A DNA stretch of 64,000 nucleotides from Cloacibacterium rupense (lineage in GTDB: Bacteria > Bacteroidota > Bacteroidia > Flavobacteriales > Weeksellaceae). The first letter of the stretch is position 1. The number at the start of each line of letters is the position of its first letter. The stretch spans positions 541,996 to 605,995 of the forward strand of contig NZ_BMLV01000001.1 in assembly GCF_014645495.1 (NCBI RefSeq), written 5' to 3'. This document shows, in pieces, positions 17,661 through 26,440 of this stretch. The notes beneath the pieces are model-generated. The model searched no databases, was not told where the DNA came from, and worked only from the letters and a program-made list of their open reading frames with translations. Position numbers and translations under genes: made by a program.

Positions 17661-18860
17661 TTAATTAACATTTTTCTTTGATGTTGGAATCCCTATTTCT
17701 TCAGCTAATTCTTTAAACAATTGATTTTGTAATCCAGCTGAACCACTACCAGAGTATTTACTTTTAGCACCAAAATATTTTTCAATTAGTTCATTATTAT
17801 TTTCAAAAGCAAGAAACATTTTTCTAAATAATTTTTCTAAATCATTTAGACTTAAATCTAATAATTCAACTTTTTCAGATTTTTTATATAATCCTAATTT
17901 TAAATTTTTATCTATCCAACCTAATAACTTTATCAAAGCGCCTAAAGCATTAGTTTTTGTTAAAATAGTAGCACTAGATTTATCAACTGTAACTGGCCAA
18001 TAGGCTTTAAAAATGTCTTTAATTACATCAAAATAAGCTACAAAAACTTTTGGAAGTTTCTTATATGCATCACCATCCTTTTTAAAATCATCAGTAATGT
18101 AATTCCAAGTTCCTTTAGGGCTAAAGTTAGGAAGTATGGCTTGCATTAAAAAGGATTGTGAAACAAATCCTGTTTTTCTATCAAAATCTTTAACAAAACC
18201 TTTTAAAGGAGATTTTTCTGACTTATTGAGATATTTACCCAATTCATGAGCCACATAGAGATTACTTAATTTATAATCTTTATTTTCTCTAGGTATTTCA
18301 CCAAATATATCATAGTATAATGATCTATCAACAGGTTTCTGGTTGAAGTTTACATCTGCAAAAATCCTTGCTTGTTCCCATAAATCATAATTAATTAATA
18401 AAGTACAATTAAATTTATAATTATTTATTTTTTCAACAGATTTGTTGGCATTCATGTAATCATTATAAAGACTTTCCATTGCCTTCATTCTATGTTGACC
18501 ATCTACGATTAGGCAGCTTTCTTTTTCAATTGGAAATTCAAAATCAACTATTCCATTATCAAATTTTAGATTTTCAAATTCAAAATCAGTACTTAAAATT
18601 AATGAAGAAGGAAAAAGAACATTTGAATTATCCAGATTATTGATTAGATTATCTTCAATATATTTTTTAATATCTTTTACTCTTTTTTCATTAGTTGATC
18701 TTTGATAAAATTTATCAGATTCAATATCAAAATTTTCTTCAATAGACCAATTAGATGCTTCTCTCTTGGAAAATTTAACAATATTATTAAGTTTACTAAA
18801 CTCAATAGATGTGATTAAAATAATATGATCATTATTTTTATATAATTCAATGGCTTTCAT
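17661..18860 (-). CDS. DGQHR-domain protein (DndB/ParB-like fold)
   Basis: 399 residues. CLIVDGQHRMKAM places the DGQHR motif at 120-124. The motif defines a ParB/sulfiredoxin-like domain family that includes DndB, the regulator of DNA phosphorothioation loci. No dnd genes are present, so a DndB role is not claimed. The C-terminal half (about 225-395) is helical and ends in a Gly/Ser-rich segment (KYSGSGSAG). It starts 11 bp behind the membrane coiled-coil gene, forming a two-gene unit with it. Confidence 0.82.
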   Translation of the reverse strand: MKAIELYKNNDHIILITSIEFSKLNNIVKFSKREASNWSIEENFDIESDKFYQRSTNEKRVKDIKKYIEDNLINNLDNSNVLFPSSLILSTDFEFENLKFDNGIVDFEFPIEKESCLIVDGQHRMKAMESLYNDYMNANKSVEKINNYKFNCTLLINYDLWEQARIFADVNFNQKPVDRSLYYDIFGEIPRENKDYKLSNLYVAHELGKYLNKSEKSPLKGFVKDFDRKTGFVSQSFLMQAILPNFSPKGTWNYITDDFKKDGDAYKKLPKVFVAYFDVIKDIFKAYWPVTVDKSSATILTKTNALGALIKLLGWIDKNLKLGLYKKSEKVELLDLSLNDLEKLFRKMFLAFENNNELIEKYFGAKSKYSGSGSAGLQNQLFKELAEEIGIPTSKKNVN

Positions 18861-18871
18861 ATACTTAATTT

Positions 18872-19648
18872 TTAAATAGATAAATATTCATCTGAAAATA
18901 AATCTCCAATTTTTTCTTTTGTGGTTTCAGTCTCTAAATTATCACCAGCTTTCTTCTCTTCAACTTTAGAATTTCTTTCAATTGATCTTTTATCGCAGCA
19001 TTTTTCAATTTGCTCTTCTAAACTAGAAATTCTAGTATTTATGCTTTCATTTAATTTATTAGTAAAATCATCACTTACTTGTAGTTCTTTATTTTCAAAC
19101 TTTTCTTTAAATTCAAAATTAATTTGATTTCTAATATCCTTCTTAATTTCTTCTAAATTTTGTTGAACTTCAGCCTTAGCTTCAATTTCAGCAATTTTCT
19201 TTGCTTCAAACTCTGCTGTCTCAACTGTACTTTTTTTTATTTCATTAATAGATTTAAAACCAAAAAAAGTAGCCAATGCAACAAGTATTGAAAGAAAACC
19301 TGCTCCGTAGGTAAACAATTTACTTCTATCTTCTTGAACAGAAAGAATAGATTCCATTCTTTCGTGTTGAGTTTTCACAGAATTATTAATTTCTTCAAGA
19401 AGTTTCTTATTGTTTTCCTCAATCGAAACAATCGAAATAGAATCTTTAAAATTTTTATTGGTATTGTTAGAAATAGTAATTTGATATTTTATTTCTAAAG
19501 GCTTAGAAGCTAATTTTTCAGGATCTTTAGTTATTAATTTAAAGATCAACATTAATAACAAACAAACTGCTAATCCTACAACAATTAAGGCAGTCCATTC
19601 ACCTCCAATTATTAATTGTGAAATTGACTTTTTTTCTTTATCATCCAT
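18872..19648 (-). CDS. Two-TM membrane protein with long coiled coil
   Basis: 258 residues of unknown family. TM1 is at about 19-39 (TALIVVGLAVCLLLMLIF) and TM2 at about 111-131 (LFTYGAGFLSILVALATFFG). The Lys/Glu-rich C-terminal region (about 135-235) is predicted coiled coil with a single CC pair (EKCCDKR). Both ends should face the cytoplasm. It lies between mod and the DGQHR gene (gaps 19 and 11 bp). Membrane proteins in this position in defence islands are often effectors that disturb the membrane; that role is inferred from place and shape only. Confidence 0.75.
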   Translation of the reverse strand: MDDKEKKSISQLIIGGEWTALIVVGLAVCLLLMLIFKLITKDPEKLASKPLEIKYQITISNNTNKNFKDSISIVSIEENNKKLLEEINNSVKTQHERMESILSVQEDRSKLFTYGAGFLSILVALATFFGFKSINEIKKSTVETAEFEAKKIAEIEAKAEVQQNLEEIKKDIRNQINFEFKEKFENKELQVSDDFTNKLNESINTRISSLEEQIEKCCDKRSIERNSKVEEKKAGDNLETETTKEKIGDLFSDEYLSI

Positions 19649-19667
19649 AGTTATTAATTTTTAGTTT

Positions 19668-21626
19668 TTACACCACCCTCATCTCTGTTTGTGGGGAAAG
19701 CTGTTTTAGGAGTTGTCTTACGTTTTCTTTTGCGGTATCATCTTTAAAACCATTATCTCTAAACACAATACGCAATGGTTTTTCTTTGGCAATTTCTTTG
19801 GCAAAAGCTTCGTCTAGTTCATGATCAAAACATGCGTAGAGAGAATCTCCTGCTACAGAAAATACTTCTTTGCCGGCAATGGTTTTACGCTCTATTTTTA
19901 GAGAAAGTGGCAACCCCCAATCTAGCATAATCTGGGTAAGCAAATCTTCTGCGGTACGATCTGGCTTTACATTATCAGCAAAAAGATCTAGCGTAGCTTG
20001 GTTATATTCTTGCGGTTTATAGTACACCTCTTGCATATTGCTAGAATCTAAACGATAGACACGGAAACCTAAGTCGATGTTTGAACCAGGATTTGCTTGA
20101 ACATTGTCCGAACCAGGATTTGCTTGATTTTCCTGATTACCAAGATTAAATAAATCCTGAGAATCCTGGTTCAGACCTTTTCCATCCTGAGAATCCTGGT
20201 TCAGACTTTCTTTTATTTTTTGTGCTGCACGGCGTATTCTTTCTTTGCCTATTTCGCAGATGTTTTTGTAACCAACCTTGTTTGCTTGACTTTTTTCAGT
20301 TGTTAACTCGGGAACTTGTACCATAATATATTTTCTATTGCCGCCATCTTCTGCATTGAGTTGCATTACGGCATGTGCTGTTGTGGCAGAACCAGAAAAG
20401 AAGTCGAGTATCAAACCTTCTCTTGATGAAATCTCAATACATCTTTTTATTAACAAGGACGGTTTAGGAGTATCAAAAACATTTTCAGGAATCAAATCTT
20501 TCATTTCATATCTAGCAATTTTCGTATCTGCAGCAAATTCTCGATGCCACCAAGTTTGCGGAGTTATACCATCTTTAACTTCAGTTAAGAATTTTTTCTG
20601 CATTGGTCTTGCTGTACCTGCAACTCCGAAAGTAATCCTATTATCATTCAATAATTCATTAAATTTTGTCTCTGATATCCTCCAAGATGTTGATTCTGGT
20701 GGCCAATGGATTTGACCATTTGGTCCTGTAATTGGGAAATAACAGTTTTCAGAAAAAGTTCGAACCGACAAATCACTTGCTCTCCATACTCCTCTTGGAT
20801 CATTATCTGGATTTTTATATGCAGCTAATTGCTTTTCATCTCGCTTTAATAAAATTGGATTCCAGAAACTTATGTTTTTTGCATACAAAATAATATGTTC
20901 GTGAGTATCTGACATTCCTTGAGCATCATTCGCAGGACCATACTTTTTTTGCCAAACAATGTTCGCAACAAAATTCCCTTCTCCAAAAATCTCATCACAA
21001 ATCTTTCTCAGATTATGCACTTCATTATCATCGATAGAAATAAAAATAACACCGTCTTCCGTTAAAAGATTTCTTGCCAGTTTTAATCTTGGGTACATCA
21101 TGCTTAGCCAATCGCTGTGGTAGCGTCCGCTGGTTTCTGGGTTGACTACCAGCTTTTGGTTGTACTCGTCTTTTTGTCCGCTTTCCAAGAGTTCTTCGTT
21201 TCCAGCTTTGGCAAAATTGTCTTTATACACAAAATCTTTCCCCGTGTTGTAAGGCGGGTCTATGTAAATCATTTTTATTTTGCCTAGATAACTTTCTTGC
21301 AAAATTTTTAGCACTTCTAGGTTGTCTCCTTCTATGTAGAGGTTTTCGGTGGTATCAAAGTCAACAGAATCTTCACGCACTGGTCGCAAAGTTTTGGTGG
21401 TAGGCAAATTGGCGGTAACAATGGCTTCTCTTTTCCCTGGCCATTCTAGTCGGTAGCGTTCTTTGTTGCCTTCTACAATTTCGGTAGAGAGTTCTTGCTT
21501 TAGCAAATCAAAATCTATGCGTTTTCCTTCTGCAGTTTCGGTAACGCAGTTCGGGAAAAGAGCCGCTATTTTTTCGATATTAAGGCTGGTAATATCGGTA
21601 GATTTTAGGTCTAGTTTATCGTTCAT
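19668..21626 (-). CDS. mod: Type III DNA-methyltransferase (Mod), adenine-N6
   Basis: 652 residues. DPPY (123-126, in YIDPPYNTGKDF) is catalytic motif IV, and DFFSGS (408-413) is the SAM-binding motif I. DPPY before FSGS is the beta-class order used by type III Mod subunits. Target recognition should lie between them, about 225-380. Residues 475-518 are a low-complexity insert made of repeated NQDSQD and QANPGS units. Mod both protects host DNA and gives the complex its sequence specificity. Its start is 7 bp from the stop of res, the expected partner, although Res is translated first here. Confidence 0.95.
   Translation of the reverse strand: MNDKLDLKSTDITSLNIEKIAALFPNCVTETAEGKRIDFDLLKQELSTEIVEGNKERYRLEWPGKREAIVTANLPTTKTLRPVREDSVDFDTTENLYIEGDNLEVLKILQESYLGKIKMIYIDPPYNTGKDFVYKDNFAKAGNEELLESGQKDEYNQKLVVNPETSGRYHSDWLSMMYPRLKLARNLLTEDGVIFISIDDNEVHNLRKICDEIFGEGNFVANIVWQKKYGPANDAQGMSDTHEHIILYAKNISFWNPILLKRDEKQLAAYKNPDNDPRGVWRASDLSVRTFSENCYFPITGPNGQIHWPPESTSWRISETKFNELLNDNRITFGVAGTARPMQKKFLTEVKDGITPQTWWHREFAADTKIARYEMKDLIPENVFDTPKPSLLIKRCIEISSREGLILDFFSGSATTAHAVMQLNAEDGGNRKYIMVQVPELTTEKSQANKVGYKNICEIGKERIRRAAQKIKESLNQDSQDGKGLNQDSQDLFNLGNQENQANPGSDNVQANPGSNIDLGFRVYRLDSSNMQEVYYKPQEYNQATLDLFADNVKPDRTAEDLLTQIMLDWGLPLSLKIERKTIAGKEVFSVAGDSLYACFDHELDEAFAKEIAKEKPLRIVFRDNGFKDDTAKENVRQLLKQLSPQTEMRVV
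20073..20204. repeat. In-frame short-repeat insert inside mod
   Basis: About 130 bp with two copies of CCTGAGAATCCTGGTTCAGA-type units and two copies of GAACCAGGATTTGCTTGA-type units. The two unit types share GAACCAGGAT in opposite orientations, so they can pair. The insert encodes the repeats NQDSQD and ANPGS. Confidence 0.8.
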
Positions 21627-21633
21627 TTTGATT

Positions 21634-24600
21634 TTATTTTAATTGTGCAATATCTAATAATTTGCTGTAATTGGTAATTACATCAAATTTTACTTCGCTA
21701 CCGCTTATCGTACGGAAGTGTTCTTGTGCGCAATGTATTTTTAGTTGTTCTATTTCTCTCAGTTGGTTTAGCTCATCAGAGCCTTTGGTTTCTGCTACAA
21801 AATAGATGTGCCTTACTTTCTCTTTATCTAGCACTATGGCCCAATCTGGGCTGTAATGGGCAACAGGTGTAGAAATGTAAAAACTTTTTGGCAATTTGGC
21901 ATATACTATTACTTCTGTAGCTTGCTCTAGGTTTTCGGCAAATTGTTTTTCTATGCTAGAATCTGTATTTAGAAAATCATAAATATGTTTTTGGAGTACC
22001 TCATTGGTTCTTATAATACTCTTATCATTGGTAAAAACTGTTTTGGCATCATAAGATTCTTCGGTTTTATGATACGCAATATTGTTAATGATAAGGCTTG
22101 CCTTGGCTTCGTTAATTAGTTTTGCGGTTTTGGCAATAAATTCTTCGGGGTTTTGTCTGAGCATGTAGAACTTGTCAGATTTTATAGATTTCAGAATTTC
22201 TACCAATGTGCTTCTTTTAAGATTGGTAATAGCTTCTATTTCTCCTACAATATCATAAGAGACTTGGGCGTATAAATCTGCTTTTATTTTCTGCTGTTCT
22301 GTTTTGGTTACAGTAATGGCAGTGCCTTCTTTCAAATCTTCTTTGGAGGCTTCTTGCAGTTCGCCAGTTTTTATTTCATAACTTCTGCTAGAGACGTGTA
22401 AATCTGCATTAATTCTGTTTCTGCTTTCTTCAATGAGTTTCAGCGTATCAAATTTCACTTCATAGATGGTTTTCAGACTTATTTTTTTCCAAAGTTCCTG
22501 AAACTCTTTTTTTGCAAAGTTCTGATTGGTTTGTAAAGTTATGGTTTGTCTTTCATCTACTGGTTTTGGCGCTTCGCCATTATAAACAGATTGCAGTAAC
22601 TTATGAACGGCTGCTGCATAAGGCAATAAATTTTCGGGTAAAGGAACTTCGTTTTTTTCAATACGCTCTTTACCTTCTGCCGTTATTTTGTCATCTTCAT
22701 CCAGAATGTCATGTTTGTAGAGAAATTTATTAAGCTTTTTAGCGTCTTCATCGGTAAGTCTTATGGTTTCATCTTTTTCATTGGTTAATAATTTACCAAG
22801 GAAAAACTTAGCATCTGCTTTTACTGGGCGATCTTTCAGAGAATTGGCAATTTCTGTTTGCAAACCTTTGGCAAAGGCTTCATAACTTTCAGAGGCTATT
22901 ACCGTTAATTTATTAATTTCCTGTACTTGTTCTCCTACCAATTCAAAATCTTGTCTTGTCCCACGATGATCAACACAAAGCCTCATTCCTCGCCCAACTT
23001 CTTGTCTTCTTCTGGTTTGGCTACCACTATCAATATTTTTGAGGGCACAAATTTGGAAGACATTCGGATTGTCCCAACCTTCCTTCAGCGCAGAATGCGA
23101 GAAAATAAAACGCGTAGGTTCCTCAAAACTTAAAAGTTTTTCTTTGTCCTTCATAATGAGATCGTAAGCTGATACATCATCAGAATCTTCGCTTCCTCTC
23201 TTAATGGTAGGATCTACGGGTTTCCCTTTTTTATCAATAGAGAAATAACCATTATGCACTCTATCTGCATCATCTCTTTTCAGATACTCCAAATAATTGC
23301 CTGGTGCATAAGCTTTGTGTATTTTTCTGGCATCAGTTTCTACTACAAAATCGGTATATTCTTGTTGGAATAAGTCTATGAATTCATTGACTACCTTTTG
23401 ATATTCTTCTTCAAAAATTTTGGCATACTCTCCTAATTCTGCTTCTCCTAATTCATTATAGACTCTGTATTTTTCAACAGAATCAATAAAAAATAAGGAC
23501 AGTACTTTAATTCCTTTATCAAATAATGCTTTTTCTTTTTGTAGGTGAGAAAGTATTGTTTCCCTAATTTGTATTCTTCTGAAAGCTAATTCATCTTTAT
23601 CATTCAGTACATCACCAGGATAAATGTCTTGCCCGTTGACTACAATTTTATTTTGATAGCCATTAATCTCTGTTATTAAGCAATTCTTATAAGCAGGTAA
23701 TCCACCTGAAATTTCGTATAAATCTACGCCTTGTTCTAATTTTTCACGAACTCTTTTTACTCCGTTGCCATTTCTTTTTTCATACTCCAAAATTGCAATG
23801 GGCGGTTTGTTTACACTTAAAGCGATATGCTCTAGGTAGAGATAGCCAGATGTTCCTGTAGAGCCTTTCAAATTAATTCCTTTTACCTGAATTTTTTTTA
23901 CCAGCTTTTTATTGTAAGCATCTAGTGCATCTAACCTATAAACTTTATTATACTCTTCGGCATGTGTTGCAGAATATCGCAAAGTAAAAAGTGGGCGAAA
24001 ATCTTCCATACTTTGCAAGGTAACAGAACCTTTTTTCCCTACAGATTGAGGTTCGTCAATGATTAGAATAGGATTGGTTTGAGACAATATCTCAATAGGC
24101 TTTCTAGAACCAAACTGATCAAGTTCTTGGTGTATTCTTCTTGCATCTGCACCTTTTGCTGCAAAAGCTTGTGTATTAATAATCATTACACTTATTCTAC
24201 TATCCGAAGCAAAGGTTTCTATATCCTGTGGACGTGAAGAATTATAGATGAAAGGGCTAATTTTGTGCCCATAAATTTCCTGAAAATGTTCTTGCGTAAT
24301 CTCAAAAGTCTTGTAAACGCCTTCTCTTATCGCAATGCTAGGAACAATGATAATAAATTTACTCCATCCATATTTTTTATGCAATTCATACATCGTACGA
24401 ATGTAGGTATAGGTTTTACCTGTACCGGTTTCCATCTCTATAGTAAGATTATACCCTATGTTTACACCTAGTAGGGTATCTATAGTCTGATTTTCGATAA
24501 GATTTTGTTCTCTTTGAACAGATTTGAGATTTTCTAAAAATTGACGGTCTGTAATTTGAATAGCACTATTCCTATAGCCTATATCTTCTAAAATATCATG

Positions 24601-24777
24601 ATCAAAAACAGAAGATTGATAAGCATTTACCGCTTCAATTTCTTTAGCACGTTTAATAATGTCTTTACTTCTTTCTAAAGTAAATCGATTGGTTTTAAGT
24701 GCTTGCCCTTCAAAACATTTCACAACTGCATCCACTGCTTGCAACTGAAAATCTTGTTCCTTAAACTGTAATCTCAT
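21634..24777 (-). CDS. res: Type III restriction endonuclease subunit (Res)
   Basis: 1047 residues from the ATG at 24777, which begins MRLQFKEQDFQLQAV as in the family; an upstream in-frame ATG at 24873 would add 32 atypical residues. The superfamily 2 core has Walker A ETGTGKT (116-122), motif II DEPQ (241-244), and motifs V/VI in SALKEGWDNPN and RRRQEVGRGMRL. The C-terminal nuclease has SPDWAIV followed by VAETKG, the PD...ExK catalytic pattern of type III Res. The protein translocates DNA and cuts when two unmethylated sites meet. It is the first gene of the minus-strand island, and mod follows at once. Confidence 0.93.
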   Translation of the reverse strand: MRLQFKEQDFQLQAVDAVVKCFEGQALKTNRFTLERSKDIIKRAKEIEAVNAYQSSVFDHDILEDIGYRNSAIQITDRQFLENLKSVQREQNLIENQTIDTLLGVNIGYNLTIEMETGTGKTYTYIRTMYELHKKYGWSKFIIIVPSIAIREGVYKTFEITQEHFQEIYGHKISPFIYNSSRPQDIETFASDSRISVMIINTQAFAAKGADARRIHQELDQFGSRKPIEILSQTNPILIIDEPQSVGKKGSVTLQSMEDFRPLFTLRYSATHAEEYNKVYRLDALDAYNKKLVKKIQVKGINLKGSTGTSGYLYLEHIALSVNKPPIAILEYEKRNGNGVKRVREKLEQGVDLYEISGGLPAYKNCLITEINGYQNKIVVNGQDIYPGDVLNDKDELAFRRIQIRETILSHLQKEKALFDKGIKVLSLFFIDSVEKYRVYNELGEAELGEYAKIFEEEYQKVVNEFIDLFQQEYTDFVVETDARKIHKAYAPGNYLEYLKRDDADRVHNGYFSIDKKGKPVDPTIKRGSEDSDDVSAYDLIMKDKEKLLSFEEPTRFIFSHSALKEGWDNPNVFQICALKNIDSGSQTRRRQEVGRGMRLCVDHRGTRQDFELVGEQVQEINKLTVIASESYEAFAKGLQTEIANSLKDRPVKADAKFFLGKLLTNEKDETIRLTDEDAKKLNKFLYKHDILDEDDKITAEGKERIEKNEVPLPENLLPYAAAVHKLLQSVYNGEAPKPVDERQTITLQTNQNFAKKEFQELWKKISLKTIYEVKFDTLKLIEESRNRINADLHVSSRSYEIKTGELQEASKEDLKEGTAITVTKTEQQKIKADLYAQVSYDIVGEIEAITNLKRSTLVEILKSIKSDKFYMLRQNPEEFIAKTAKLINEAKASLIINNIAYHKTEESYDAKTVFTNDKSIIRTNEVLQKHIYDFLNTDSSIEKQFAENLEQATEVIVYAKLPKSFYISTPVAHYSPDWAIVLDKEKVRHIYFVAETKGSDELNQLREIEQLKIHCAQEHFRTISGSEVKFDVITNYSKLLDIAQLK

Positions 24778-24870
24778 TATTAATTTTGATAATAAAGTGC
24801 TAAATTTACAAAAACCTTCCTTAACACCAATACGGGAACCCTGAAAATATCCATAAAAACCCATAATATT

Positions 24871-24905
24871 CAAAAAAAATCCACCCTTTCGAGTGGATTT
24901 ACTTT
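24871..24905. terminator. Bidirectional hairpin terminator
   Basis: AAATCCAC (24877-24884) / GTGGATTT (24893-24900) with an 8-nt loop, flanked by an A-run on the left and ACTTTTTT on the right. An identical hairpin recurs at 25702-25725. It lies downstream of the GIY-YIG gene and upstream of res, both on the minus strand. Confidence 0.8.
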
Positions 24906-24940
24906 TTTATGTTAAAAAATGAATGTTTTTTTAATTGGTT

Positions 24941-25052
24941 GTGGTTTCGGCTCCGCTCAACCACCGAATTTTTTTTATTGTCGTTGCTATTCATTGGTGA
25001 CTGAGCGGAGTCGAAGTCACCATTACTGTTGTTTCGACTCCGCTCAACCACC
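24941..25052. repeat. REP-like palindromic units, left group
   Basis: Three alternating units: TTTCGGCTCCGCTCAACCACC (ends 24965), its inverse form GGTGACTGAGCGGAGTCGAA (starts 24996), then TTTCGACTCCGCTCAACC (from 25032). Neighbouring units can fold on each other. The last ends seven bases before the stop of the GIY-YIG gene. Confidence 0.85.
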
Positions 25053-25058
25053 TAATTA

Positions 25059-25364
25059 TCAACTTTTATTCTTGCAATGCGTTTCATTTATACATTCTGC
25101 AAGTTTTTTCAGTTCATCTGTCCTATTGTCGATTAAGGCCTCTTTTTTCTTTCGACTCCAACCTTGAACTTGCTTTTCTCGATAAAAAGCCTCATCAATA
25201 CGACTAAATTCTTCAAAATAAATAAGTTTGATTGGCAATCTTTTCTTCGTATGATTTGCACCTTCTCCATTATGATGTTGTTGCAAACGGAGTTCAAGAT
25301 TATTAGTACTTCCTGTGTAGTAGCTACCATCGCTACATTCCAAAATATACATCCACCCTTTCAT
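25059..25364 (-). CDS. GIY-YIG nuclease, YhbQ/UPF0213 type
   Basis: 101 residues, a complete single-domain GIY-YIG protein: GWMYILEC, DGSYYTGST (Gly18), LELRLQQH with the catalytic-type Arg26, then LIYFEEF with the metal-binding Glu. Family proteins cut branched or damaged DNA in vitro; the cellular role is unclear. The gene stands between two groups of REP-like palindromes, with the left group 7 bp past its stop and the right group 35 bp before its start, and it is bracketed by two identical terminators. Confidence 0.92.
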   Translation of the reverse strand: MKGWMYILECSDGSYYTGSTNNLELRLQQHHNGEGANHTKKRLPIKLIYFEEFSRIDEAFYREKQVQGWSRKKKEALIDNRTDELKKLAECINETHCKNKS

Positions 25365-25398
25365 ATTTTTTTTCTAAAAATAACAAAATATTTGCAAA

Positions 25399-25659
25399 GG
25401 TGGTTTCGACTCCGCTCAACCACCGAGTTTTTTGTTATTAGCTTTGCTATTCATTGGTGACTGAGCGGAGTCGAAGTCACCATTACTGTTGTTTCGACTC
25501 CGCTCAACCACCGAGTTTTTTTGTTGTTAGCTTTGCTATTCATTGGTGACTGAGCGGAGCAGAAATCACCATTACTGTTGTTTCGACTCCGCTCAACCAC
25601 CGAGTTTTTTTGTTGTTAGCTTTGCTATTCATTGGTGACTGAGCGGAGTCGAAGTCACC
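25399..25659. repeat. REP-like palindromic array, three tandem 88-89-bp units
   Basis: Each unit has TTTCGACTCCGCTCAACCACC, an AT-rich spacer (GAGTTTTTTTGTTGTTAGC-like), then the inverse GGTGACTGAGCGGAGTCGAAG and a short linker. Units begin near 25403, 25491 and 25580. The second inverse copy is degenerate (GCGGAGCAGAAATCACC). The alternating-orientation design is that of BIME elements. Confidence 0.9.
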
Positions 25660-25695
25660 TAATTATCAATTCAAGCGTTATCCACAATGACATTT

Positions 25696-25725
25696 ATAAA
25701 AAAATCCACCCTTTCGAGTGGATTT
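25696..25725 (-). terminator. Terminator of the DUF6266 gene
   Basis: AAATCCAC (25702-25709) / GTGGATTT (25718-25725) with the same 8-nt loop as the hairpin at 24877. On the minus strand it is followed by a T-run. It sits 4 bp past the stop of the gene at 25729. Confidence 0.85.
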
Positions 25726-25728
25726 TGA

Positions 25729-26370
25729 TTACACTAGGGTAATTGCCCCCAGGTACATACTGTTGCAGACCTGCGTTTCGGTTTCATTGGCAATAAAAGC
25801 ATAGACCTGCGCTTCCATGCCTGCATAGGAACTGTGCAGGGTGATGCTGGTTTGTGCCTCACTGCGGAACGCTACACCTTCGAAAATCTCAAAGGTAGAG
25901 AGCGCCTCGAAATAGCAGACCACACTCACTTTGTCGGTTGCTAGGGCGTTGCCTTGCAAGCCATTGTCTTCCCAAGTAAGGTTAATTACGCCACCTGTTG
26001 CCGCTTGGGCTTCTGCATTTTGAAAACCGGTGAGGTCACCTTTGGTGATGAGCACTTTGTTGTAAATCACCGTTGGCAAACCATCTACCATTTCCAAAGC
26101 ATTGTTAATGAAATAAGATGCCGCTAGGTTCACCCTAGACTTTACGCCAGCATCTGTTCCAAAAAAACGATTTTGAATGTTTCGCAAAGGATTCAAAAAC
26201 GCAATGGTGGTTTTGAACTTCAACTGTTGCATCAGTTGTTTGTCTGTCTTCGGTTTCGAAGACGATTTTGGGGTACTGCGGATAATGTCTTTTCCGCGCC
26301 AATTGGCACCAACTACTGGCCCCACTTTTCCTGAGAACCCGCCGAGGATTCCTTTCTTAATTTCTGCCAT
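25729..26370 (-). CDS. DUF6266 family protein
   Basis: 213 residues. The N-terminal motif GGFSGKVGPVVGANWRGKD then IRSTPK is the hallmark of DUF6266, a Bacteroidota family of unknown function. The rest is a run of beta strands that may form two Ig- or jelly-roll-like domains. There is no signal peptide, membrane segment or catalytic motif. Its base composition is richer in GC than the surrounding island. It has its own terminator and, 70 bp upstream, a striking array of 10-bp units that could control it. Confidence 0.82.
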   Translation of the reverse strand: MAEIKKGILGGFSGKVGPVVGANWRGKDIIRSTPKSSSKPKTDKQLMQQLKFKTTIAFLNPLRNIQNRFFGTDAGVKSRVNLAASYFINNALEMVDGLPTVIYNKVLITKGDLTGFQNAEAQAATGGVINLTWEDNGLQGNALATDKVSVVCYFEALSTFEIFEGVAFRSEAQTSITLHSSYAGMEAQVYAFIANETETQVCNSMYLGAITLV

Positions 26371-26440
26371 GATAAAAATATTTATTTGTTATACAGGTCA
26401 AAGGTAAATACTAAATTTTAAATAACTGCTAATCAATAAC

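Noticed and set aside
8025-24777. Naming the island as BREX, DISARM or Dnd
   Set aside because: No pglZ/brxC, drmA/drmB or dndCDE genes are present; only single shared domain types (SNF2 helicase, DGQHR) occur.
24778-24873. 32-residue N-terminal extension of Res
   Set aside because: The extension is unlike the family; the ATG at 24777 begins the conserved MRLQFKEQDFQ start.
24919-25167. Plus-strand frame with SAQPP and TERSRS phrases
   Set aside because: It only translates the REP-like palindromes and overlaps the real GIY-YIG gene.
25399-25659. Possible CRISPR array (regular repeats)
   Set aside because: Repeat units contain inverted copies of each other, spacers are nearly identical, and no cas genes are present.
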